DNA of 64,000 nt, from positions 1 through 64,000 of the forward strand of contig NZ_JAQGJV010000009.1 of assembly GCF_028290435.1 (NCBI RefSeq), written 5' to 3'. Below the pieces are notes generated by a model that saw only the letters and a list, made by a program, of their open reading frames with translations, had not been told where the DNA came from and made no database searches. A program made the position numbers and the translations under genes. This document shows, in pieces, positions 9,993 through 17,995 of the stretch. The DNA comes from Devosia sp. (lineage in GTDB: Bacteria; Pseudomonadota; Alphaproteobacteria; Rhizobiales; Devosiaceae). How positions within the stretch are numbered: position 1 is the stretch's first letter; each line of letters opens with the position of its first letter.

Positions 9993-11014
9993 TGCTGCCA
10001 ATCGTTCTTGACCAGCAACAGCACTTCCAGCTCGTTCTCATAGGGCGGCGACCAGTCGGTCGCGGTCATCTGGAACGTCGTCGGCCCGATCTTCTTGACG
10101 CCCTCGCCGCAGAACGACACCAGGTTGGCCTCGTCGCCCTTGTCCACCGTCAGCGAGAACTTGCCGATCGGGCCGAACCAGTTATTGCCGGTCGACCAGA
10201 TGTAGGAAATCCAGCTTTCGGTGAATGGGTACTGCGTATAGCCGTCCGTGGTGGTGCCCTGCTTCTTGATGGCGGCGATCAGATCGTCATCGACGCAATA
10301 TTTCTTCTGATAGGCGGCAAGCTGCTCGTTGGAATAGGTATCGTCGTCCGAGCTCTTCATGAAGGTGGCGATCACCGTGCCGCCGACGCTGGGCTTGTAG
10401 GTGTGAACCACGTCGGCGTCCTTGCCAGCCTCGAAGGTGGCTTCCCAGCTATAGGTTGAGCGCAGCGTCCACATCGGGGTCGTATCCACCTGTGGCCCGT
10501 TTCCGGCATCATATTCCATGGGAATGACCAGGCCCTCGCCGGTCAGCGTCGCCTTGTCGGCGTCCGACAGCGCGTTCAGCGCCGCGAGCGTTTCCTGGCC
10601 ATAGGGCGCCAGTGGAATGCCCATTTTCTTCAGTTCTTCGGAATAGTCGATGTTGTTGGCGAACGCATATTGATGCAGCACCGCATCCACCGGCTTGCCG
10701 TTGAACGTGGTCTGGAAGCCAAAGATATTCTCGGGATCTTCGGTGGGAATACCCACCATGAAGTCGCCATCGCCGGTGATGTCGGGCATCGGGAACGCCA
10801 CCAGGATATGCTGGTCCTGATCCGATTTGTTGTGGAACTTGTAGACCACCTTGACCTGCTCGGCGGAGATCGAGAGGTCTTCCGACGCCATCTCGATATC
10901 TTCATTGGTCACGAAGACCAGCCCGCCGGTGCCCAATTGGGCCGTGGTGTCGTTGGCCATAGCCGGCAGCGGCGCCAGTACCAGCGCACAGGCCAGCGCG
11001 TGAATCAGCTTCAT
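9989..11014 (-). CDS. DUF4424-like exported protein
   Basis: Signal peptide and overall composition; DUF4424-like family assignment from recall. Confidence 0.7.
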   Translation of the reverse strand: MKLIHALACALVLAPLPAMANDTTAQLGTGGLVFVTNEDIEMASEDLSISAEQVKVVYKFHNKSDQDQHILVAFPMPDITGDGDFMVGIPTEDPENIFGFQTTFNGKPVDAVLHQYAFANNIDYSEELKKMGIPLAPYGQETLAALNALSDADKATLTGEGLVIPMEYDAGNGPQVDTTPMWTLRSTYSWEATFEAGKDADVVHTYKPSVGGTVIATFMKSSDDDTYSNEQLAAYQKKYCVDDDLIAAIKKQGTTTDGYTQYPFTESWISYIWSTGNNWFGPIGKFSLTVDKGDEANLVSFCGEGVKKIGPTTFQMTATDWSPPYENELEVLLLVKNDWQQ

Positions 11015-11151
11015 CTCTTGTCTCTCCAAAGACGCAATAGGTTCAAGCGCTTCCCCCGGTCACCCGAATCTCATCCTCAGGAAGAAGCCCGGCATCGGCG
11101 CACCATCTAGCGCTTAATCGTCGGCACCTGAAAGATAGCTGAACCGAATAG

Positions 11152-11946
11152 CTAAACGGAGACCGCCGCCTTGATATGCGGCAGCGGATCATAGCCCTCG
11201 AACACGATATCCTCGAAGGTAAAGCCCTCGAGTTCGCTTACCGCCGGGTTCAGCACCAGCTTGGGCAGAGCCCGCGGCGTCCGCGTCAACTGTTCGCGCG
11301 CCTGATCGAAGTGGTTGGAATAGAGATGCACGTCGCCGAACGTGTGCACGAAATCGCCCACCTGCAGCCCGGTCACCTGTGCCACCATATGCGTCAGCAG
11401 CGCGTAGGAAGCGATGTTGAACGGCACGCCCAGGAAGGTGTCGGCCGAGCGCTGATAGAGCTGGCAGCTCAATTTGCCGTTGGCCACATAAAACTGGAAC
11501 AGGCAGTGGCACGGCGGCAGCGCCATCTCGTCCACTTCCGCCGGGTTCCACGCCGAAACGATATGCCGGCGCGAATCCGGTTTGGTGCGGATCGAGTGCA
11601 CGACGTTGGCGATCTGGTCGATATGCCCGCCATTCGGCCTTGGCCAGCTGCGCCATTGGGAGCCATAGACCGGCCCTAGGTCGCCATTCTCGTCGGCCCA
11701 AGAATCCCAGATCTTGACGCCGCGCTCTTGCAGCCAGCGCACATTGGTCTCGCCGCGCAGGAACCACAGCAGCTCATAGACGATCGATTTGATATGCAGC
11801 TTCTTGGTGGTCAGCAGCGGAAACCCCTGCGAGAGGTCGAACCGCATCTGGTACCCGAACAGCGAGCGCGTGCCCGTACCGGTCCGGTCACCCTTGTCGG
11901 TGCCATGTTCGAGAATGTCGGTGAGAAGCTTGAGATAGGGCTGCAT
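11152..11946 (-). CDS. thyA: Thymidylate synthase
   Basis: [49 protein letters not shown]. Confidence 0.97.
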   Translation of the reverse strand: MQPYLKLLTDILEHGTDKGDRTGTGTRSLFGYQMRFDLSQGFPLLTTKKLHIKSIVYELLWFLRGETNVRWLQERGVKIWDSWADENGDLGPVYGSQWRSWPRPNGGHIDQIANVVHSIRTKPDSRRHIVSAWNPAEVDEMALPPCHCLFQFYVANGKLSCQLYQRSADTFLGVPFNIASYALLTHMVAQVTGLQVGDFVHTFGDVHLYSNHFDQAREQLTRTPRALPKLVLNPAVSELEGFTFEDIVFEGYDPLPHIKAAVSV

Positions 11947-11977
11947 GAGACCATCCTAATGTGATTCGGCCGCAGCC

Positions 11978-12541
11978 TCAGGCCGTTCCCACGGACTTTT
12001 CCATGAGCCGCGTCAGCAGGTCGATCTGCTCCTGCTGCTTGCCGATCAGCCGTTTGAGATCATCATTGCGCAACTGGTCGATCTTGTCGTGTAGCGCCAT
12101 GATTTCGATCTCCGCCTTGAGATTGCACTCATAGTCATGGCCGGTCACCAGGCGATCCTTAGCTGCCTGCCGGTTCTGGCTCATCATGATCACCGGCGCC
12201 TGCACCGCCGCCAGCATCGACAGCAGCAGGTTGAGGAAGATGAACGGGTAAGGATCTGGCGCGCCGCCGCGCATGATCAGATTGTAGCCGACCCAGGCCA
12301 GCAACACGACGCCGAAGCTGATCAGGAAGGTCCATGAGCCGCCAAAAGAGGCGACGCCGTCTGCAAGGCGCTGCCCGAATGTCGATTTGTCGTCGAACAC
12401 TTCGCTCGTATCGCGCGACAGCGCCTGTCTGCCGATCGCCTGCTTCAGCACCTGACGTTCGCGCTTGGTCAGCGCCTGCTCGCCCTTGCCCAGAAAGCGC
12501 TCGGCAGCGGTGATGAGTTTGTCGCTCGAAGTATCGGTCAT
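11978..12541 (-). CDS. DUF1003 domain-containing membrane protein
   Basis: DGVASFGGSWTFLISFGVVLLAWVGYN...DPYPFIFLNLLLSMLAAVQAPVIMMSQNRQAAKDR motif. Confidence 0.92.
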   Translation of the reverse strand: MTDTSSDKLITAAERFLGKGEQALTKRERQVLKQAIGRQALSRDTSEVFDDKSTFGQRLADGVASFGGSWTFLISFGVVLLAWVGYNLIMRGGAPDPYPFIFLNLLLSMLAAVQAPVIMMSQNRQAAKDRLVTGHDYECNLKAEIEIMALHDKIDQLRNDDLKRLIGKQQEQIDLLTRLMEKSVGTA

Positions 12542-12714
12542 GGCTGGCTCTCTTGGCTTGTCGCCACCAATCTACACCGATTTCATGGCTTTCGCCGCTA
12601 TGACACCTTCGGCATATGACCGTGCGATGTCACAATTATCGCCCGGCACTATTTTCATCGCGCCCCGGCCCGCCTATATAGAAGCTGCTCGCAAGAGCTA
12701 TGGCGATAAACTGT

Positions 12715-13010
12715 CATCGTAATAAACCTTTCGGACCCGGGGGCAGTACCCGGCGCCTCCACCATCTTCCCGCTCACGCGGGCAGCCAATGGGGGCGAAA
12801 CAGGATCGACGAGGGCGTAAAGGGTGTGCTTTTGCTCGGTGAGGTACCACCGTTATCGGTCCAAAACTTATAGTTGCAAATGACAACCATAAGGCTCCAG
12901 TCGCTCTCGCCGCGTAAGCGGTGCTAGCATTGGGAAATTAAGTCCTCCACCCCTAGCCGGGTGACAGGCGGGGTCCGCAGGCACCTGGCAACAGAAGCCT
13001 GCACCTTCCC
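12715..13010 (+). ncRNA. ssrA: Transfer-messenger RNA, alphaproteobacterial circularly permuted two-piece form
   Basis: Acceptor piece ends GGACCCGGGGGCAGTACCCGGCGCCTCCACCA (12764), short intervening segment, then coding piece beginning GGGGGCGAAACAGGATCGACGAGGGCG (12791); tag ORF GCA AAT GAC AAC CAT AAG GCT CCA GTC GCT CTC GCC GCG TAA at 12876-12917; outer ends approximate. Confidence 0.95.
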
Positions 13011-13209
13011 TTTTATTGCTCCGTGCGCCTTTGTTCTTGAAATCTCATGGAACGTAGGGCTGATATGGGTTCTTGCTGCGACGCGGACGCCTGCTCGCCG
13101 CGGCTTGGCTGCTAAACTGCAGCAAATTTGAACTTGGGACTTCCGTTTCGCCCCAATCGGGACGAAAAAGGGGGCCACGGGATTCTCCCCAAACGCCGGA
13201 AGGGCGCCT

Positions 13210-13698
13210 ATGGCCGAAGATCTGATCCGCTACGACATTCTGGCACAGGAAGCGCTGCGCGGCGTCGTTCGCAAAGTGCTGTCAGAAGTCGCCAAGACAG
13301 GCCTACCGGGCGACCACCACTTTTTCATCTCCTTCATGACCCGCGCGCCGGGCGTTCGTATTTCCGAGAAACTGCTCGGTCAGTACGACAAGGAAATGAC
13401 CATCGTCATTCAGAACCAGTATTGGGACCTCAAGGTCACTGAAACCGGGTTCGAGATCGGCCTCTCCTTCGACGGCCAGCCCGAATTGCTGGTCGTGCCC
13501 TTCTCCTCGATCAAGGGATTCTTCGATCCCTCCGTGCAGTTCGGCCTGCAATTCGACCCCGTTGGCGCCAAGGCCGACGATGAGGACGAAGACGACGGTG
13601 ACGACCGCGAAGGCGCCGCCAACGGCGATAGCGCCGCCGCCGATGAAAAGCCTGGCGAAAAGGTCGTCAGCCTCGACGCGTTCCGCAAGAAGCCCTGA
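13210..13698 (+). CDS. sspB: SspB family protein (alpha-type ClpXP adaptor)
   Basis: LIRYDILAQEALRGVVRKVLSEVAKTGLPGDHHFFISFMTRAPGV...; acidic tail ending EKVVSLDAFRKKP. Confidence 0.93.
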   Translation: MAEDLIRYDILAQEALRGVVRKVLSEVAKTGLPGDHHFFISFMTRAPGVRISEKLLGQYDKEMTIVIQNQYWDLKVTETGFEIGLSFDGQPELLVVPFSSIKGFFDPSVQFGLQFDPVGAKADDEDEDDGDDREGAANGDSAAADEKPGEKVVSLDAFRKKP

Positions 13699-13744
13699 TC
13701 AGGGTGCAGGCCGGCATAGCATGAATATGGAAAGACCCTGAGCG

Positions 13745-13960
13745 TTGGAAAAGCGCTCGCTTTCTATCGCGGGGCATCGCACCAGCATAGCGCTGGAGCC
13801 CGAATTCTGGGCTGCGCTTGATGCCATGGCCAAAGAAGCCGGCCAACCACTGGCCGCATTGATCCGCTCGATCGACGGCAGTCGTGCCACCACCAACTTG
13901 TCATCGGCGGTTAGATTGGCTGTGTTGGCTTGGTATCAGGGCAAGGTCCGGCAGAACTAA
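13745..13960 (+). CDS. Ribbon-helix-helix domain-containing protein
   Basis: MEKRSLSIAGHRTSIALEPEFWAALDAMAKEAGQPLAALI... RHH-like pattern. Confidence 0.8.
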   Translation: MEKRSLSIAGHRTSIALEPEFWAALDAMAKEAGQPLAALIRSIDGSRATTNLSSAVRLAVLAWYQGKVRQN

Positions 13961-14007
13961 GCGCAGTAAATTTGCCGCAAGGCTGGGGAATAGCCCTCAG
14001 TCCACCC

Positions 14008-14110
14008 ACCCCCACCGCCCTTCCCGCGGACTTGATCCGCGGGCCTCTCGCCGCTTGTGCCGTGGTGAGCGTGGCCCACGGGTCAAGCCCGTGGGAAGAT
14101 GGTGCGTGGG
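14008..14110. repeat. BIME-like pair of inverted hairpins in convergent intergenic region
   Basis: CCCGCGGA-CTTGA-TCCGCGGG (14023-14043) and CCCACGGG-TCAAG-CCCGTGGG (14076-14095), mutually inverted copies with compensating stem changes. Confidence 0.8.
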
Positions 14111-14146
14111 ATCGTTATGCAACGCCCCCTAGTTCAGCAGCATCCG

Positions 14147-17100
14147 TTAATTCAACGGCATCACGAACTGCCCCGGCGTCGATGCCGGCGGCAGACCCAA
14201 ATCCAGTGGCCCCTGCAAAATCGGGTCACTCTGCGGATTGGGCGGCGTCTGCTGTTGCTGGAACCGCAAAGCCTCCGCCTCCGCCGCTTCCCGCGCGGCC
14301 ACTTCTGCCGCCGCCTTGGCCGCTGCTTCCGCCGCAGCCTTGCGCTGGGCCGCGATCAGTTTGTTGCGCTCCTCGGCCGCGGCGCGCTGCCGTTCGGCGT
14401 CCGCCGCCTGCAATGCCTGTAGCCGATCCACCTCGATTTCGTTGGCCCGCATCTGCACCGCAGCCACAAAATTATCGAGGTTGAGACTGGTCACCGGTGC
14501 CGCCAGCGTACCGCTCACACGATTGCCGATAAGCGCCGTATCGGCGGTGACCAGATCGTTCGGATCGGTGAACCCGGAAGGGCTCATTACGAAATTGCCA
14601 TCCAGCCCCAGCGTATCCAGGCGCACATTGAGATCGCCGCCCAGCTTGGCGCCATTGCCCTCAACCAAAAGATTGGTCATTCGCGCCACGCCCCCCGCGA
14701 TGGTGAAGGCCCCATTGGCGGTCGGCGCGGTAAACTGCCCCTGCCCCAGCGATAGTCCGATCAGCGCAGCCAGCGCATCGCCATCGGTCTCCAGCACATC
14801 ATTGAGCCCCGCGACCGTCGGGAACACCTTGGGATCAAGCTGCCGCACCGTCAGGTCATGCAGGGTGAAATTGCCCTCGCCCGACAGCACGCCCAGGATG
14901 CTGGCGATGCTGGCGCCGGTTCCCTCGATGCTGACGCCGCCGTCGAGCGTGCCACCCACCGCTTCGGCAACGGCAGGTGACACCACGTCGTCGAGATTGA
15001 CTCCCGCCAGCGTCAGCCGCCCGGTCACCGATTTGTCGGGCAACGGCCCCGCGCAACACACAACGAGATCACCGCTGACCGTCCCCGCCCCGATGGCTGC
15101 CGACAGCCGTCCCAGCCGCAACTTCGTTTCGTCCCAGCTCAGATCGAACTTGGTGCCGGTTACTGTCGTCGTGCCCACCATCACCTTGGGCACCGTCACT
15201 GCCACCGATCCGCGGGTTTGCCGCGGCGCGTGTCCGGTATTGATCGGCCCATCCGGCCACACCCCACCGCCCGGCACCAGCGCCGAAGCGCCCATCACGC
15301 TGCCCGCCAGGCCGGCGATATCGACGCTGTCGACCGACATCGTACCGGCGATCACACTGGCGTCTCCCGTGCGCGATTGCGACAGGTCCCCCGAAAACCC
15401 GCTCGCGCCGGACTTGCCCACAATTTCGGTCAGCCGCGTCGCGCGGATGCCGTCAAAATCGAGCGCAGCATTAACCTCGGTGATCGGCAGGCTCAATCCA
15501 TCAATGCCCACCAACTGCGCCACCCCGCCGCCATTGAGCGCCGTGCCATGCAGCGTGCCGGTCCCTTGCAGTTCGCCATTGCTCACCAGCAGCGTGCCCG
15601 AATAGCTCAGGCTCTGCGCGCCGACGCTGGCGGTAATCTGGCTGGTCAAGCTGTTGGACGGGGAACCCGAAAAGTTCAGGGCCACCAGCATCGAACCATC
15701 ATCGCCGAACAGTTCAGCATCGCCAAAGCCCAATTGCCGGGTCAACGCCGCCGGATCGTTTGACTCCAGCGATCCATTCAAGCGCAACTGCCCGCTCAGT
15801 GCCTGCCCGACCCCGCCCGCCATCTGCGCCGTCGCATTGATCGCAGCGGTTCCCAGCGTGCCGCCCAAGGTCAGCGTTTGCCCGCCATTTTCCTCGACGG
15901 CGTCGAGATCGAAAATCACCTCGCCCGGCAGCGACAGCCCGACGAAATCGCGCCATGCCGCAGGCACCGCCCCGAGGTCGTACAGCGCCGCCAGCGCGGG
16001 CGCGTCACCCTTGTCCGCCTTGACGCGCCCCGAGCCCGAAAACTTCGGCTCGGCAAACGTGCCGGCCAGTTGCAGGGCAGCGTCCAGCCCGACGCCGCCA
16101 AAATCGACCGCCGATAGCCGGGTGAAACTCAGGCCGCTATTGCCCCACTGACCTTCGGCCGCCAGCCCTGCGCCAGCCTGTCCCAAGAGCGTTGCGCTCT
16201 TGGCCGATAGCGAAAAGCTGCCGCTGGGAAAGCTCACCGGGAACGACGGCTCGACCGCGATATTGGGCAGCAGTGCGCCCAAAACGGCGCTGTCGCCGGG
16301 ATTGAGATCGTCGAAATGTCCCACCACATCGAGTCGCTTTTCAGCGCCAAAACCCACGCGCAATTCAACCGCATGGCTCTTGCCATTCAGCGTCAGCGTC
16401 CCTTGGCTCAGCCCCAAAGCGTCGCCCATCAACAACACCTTGGCATCCAGCGAACCGGGCACATTGAGCAGGCGATTTGCCTCATCGGGCTTGCGCCACA
16501 GCCGCGCCAGCGCATCCAGCCGCTGCGTCGTCACCGAGGCCTGGCCGTTAAACGCCGGCTTGCCGTTCTGCGCCTGCAGCACGCCACTGGCGCGCATGGC
16601 GGCCTCACCCGGCAATTGCGCGGTAAACTGCTCGACCTGCCAAACCTTGCCATCGGTGCTGGCATCCATGCGCACGTCGCGCAGCGCGAAGCCGCGTAGG
16701 CCCACCTCGGCCAGGTCCACCCCAATCCGTCCGGGCAGCGGCGGAATCATTGGCGCGGGAAATTCCGACAGCATCCGCACGAACTCGTACGGCAAAAGTG
16801 TCGGGTCTTCCTTGGCGTCGCGCGGCGGCAGGGTGAAGACGCCGCCCGAGATCACCGCATCGAAACTGCGGCGGGTGCCCAGTTGCACGCTGGCCGCACC
16901 CGTTAACCGCATACCGGCTCGGTTCTCATCGGGCTGCAGCGTATAGGATGAAAACACAATCCGGTCGGTCGAGGCGGCCACTTGCGCCTCCAGCACCAGG
17001 TCGCCGCGAATATCATCGGCGGTCTCGCCCACCGGCGGCTTCTGCCGCAGGCTCAGCCTGCCGTCGAATTTCGGCGCCATACCGGCCTCGAGCTGCCCCT

Positions 17101-17761
17101 CCGCCGAGATTGAGGCGCCGCCATCAACCGCCGTTATGCTGGCCGTCAGCCGGCTATAGCCATCGGCATCGACCGCCGCCGAATTGACGCGGATGCCATA
17201 GCGGCCGCTATTGATCGTGGCACTGCCCTGGAATTGATACGGCCCCGAAAAGCTGTCCAGCCCCAATTCGCCGTCGACGTCGCTGGCGACCAGGTTCTGC
17301 GCGGCCCGCGTATCGGCCAGCCGGATCGTGCCGTCGACAACCGTCGCCTGCTTCAACGCAACGCTGCCCTTGCCGCCCTCGCCGAACGTTATGCCGCTGC
17401 CGAACAGCCCGCTTTCGTCGATCGCCACATCGAACACCGGCTGGCGCAGCACCAGATGGGTGACGTTGTAATCGTCGCGCAAAAACTCCAGCAGCGAAAA
17501 ATCGGCCTCCACCGTGCCGATCGTCGCCGCCGGATCAGTCGGCGGTCCCACCAGCACATCGGAAAAGCTCAAGCGCGGCTGCGGCAGCAGGCTGAATTCG
17601 ATATCGCCGCGAATGACCACCTCGGCACCAAGCAACCCGGACGCCAGCGCCTCCATGCGCTCGCGATAATCGCTCCATTGCACGAACCGCGGCACAATGA
17701 ATGCCGCCGCGAGCACAAGAATCGCCAGCATGCCGATGATGATGTAAATGCGATTGAGCAC
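14147..17761 (-). CDS. AsmA-like family protein
   Basis: ~1200 aa; N-terminal TM LNRIYIIIGMLAILVLAAAFIVPRFVQWSDYRERMEALASGLLG...VVIRGDIEFSLLPQPRLSFSDV; C-terminal AsmA-like region. Probable GTG start ~17761; ORF extends to 17845. Confidence 0.88.
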   Translation of the reverse strand: MLNRIYIIIGMLAILVLAAAFIVPRFVQWSDYRERMEALASGLLGAEVVIRGDIEFSLLPQPRLSFSDVLVGPPTDPAATIGTVEADFSLLEFLRDDYNVTHLVLRQPVFDVAIDESGLFGSGITFGEGGKGSVALKQATVVDGTIRLADTRAAQNLVASDVDGELGLDSFSGPYQFQGSATINSGRYGIRVNSAAVDADGYSRLTASITAVDGGASISAEGQLEAGMAPKFDGRLSLRQKPPVGETADDIRGDLVLEAQVAASTDRIVFSSYTLQPDENRAGMRLTGAASVQLGTRRSFDAVISGGVFTLPPRDAKEDPTLLPYEFVRMLSEFPAPMIPPLPGRIGVDLAEVGLRGFALRDVRMDASTDGKVWQVEQFTAQLPGEAAMRASGVLQAQNGKPAFNGQASVTTQRLDALARLWRKPDEANRLLNVPGSLDAKVLLMGDALGLSQGTLTLNGKSHAVELRVGFGAEKRLDVVGHFDDLNPGDSAVLGALLPNIAVEPSFPVSFPSGSFSLSAKSATLLGQAGAGLAAEGQWGNSGLSFTRLSAVDFGGVGLDAALQLAGTFAEPKFSGSGRVKADKGDAPALAALYDLGAVPAAWRDFVGLSLPGEVIFDLDAVEENGGQTLTLGGTLGTAAINATAQMAGGVGQALSGQLRLNGSLESNDPAALTRQLGFGDAELFGDDGSMLVALNFSGSPSNSLTSQITASVGAQSLSYSGTLLVSNGELQGTGTLHGTALNGGGVAQLVGIDGLSLPITEVNAALDFDGIRATRLTEIVGKSGASGFSGDLSQSRTGDASVIAGTMSVDSVDIAGLAGSVMGASALVPGGGVWPDGPINTGHAPRQTRGSVAVTVPKVMVGTTTVTGTKFDLSWDETKLRLGRLSAAIGAGTVSGDLVVCCAGPLPDKSVTGRLTLAGVNLDDVVSPAVAEAVGGTLDGGVSIEGTGASIASILGVLSGEGNFTLHDLTVRQLDPKVFPTVAGLNDVLETDGDALAALIGLSLGQGQFTAPTANGAFTIAGGVARMTNLLVEGNGAKLGGDLNVRLDTLGLDGNFVMSPSGFTDPNDLVTADTALIGNRVSGTLAAPVTSLNLDNFVAAVQMRANEIEVDRLQALQAADAERQRAAAEERNKLIAAQRKAAAEAAAKAAAEVAAREAAEAEALRFQQQQTPPNPQSDPILQGPLDLGLPPASTPGQFVMPLN

Positions 17762-17995
17762 TTGGGTTTCGCCCGGGTTCGTCGCGGTGAGTTTAGGCAA
17801 GTCAGGCTGCCACGCAAGTGCGTGATTGCTTTGTATTATCGGCAAGAATCTGGCCTTCGGCGGCCTCTTCTATCACGCTTGCGTCAAGCGCCACGCTTTA
17901 AGCTCAAAAGCGCCCATATATCGGCCTCGCCATATACATGGGGCGCCCCGCTGCCTATATTGCAAACGAGAACAAAAAGAGATTCGTCAAGCCGC

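Noticed and set aside
12924-13178. 84-aa minus-strand ORF
   Set aside because: Overlaps the tmRNA coding piece; the RNA explains the conservation
14008-14110. CRISPR array
   Set aside because: Only two hairpin units in opposite orientation, no regular spacer array and no cas genes; no CRISPR-like array was noticed elsewhere in the window
17234-17995. N-terminal 254-aa extension of the helicase ORF
   Set aside because: It is antisense to the AsmA-like gene and Arg/Gln/His-rich; the real start is the ATG at 17996 just before helicase homology
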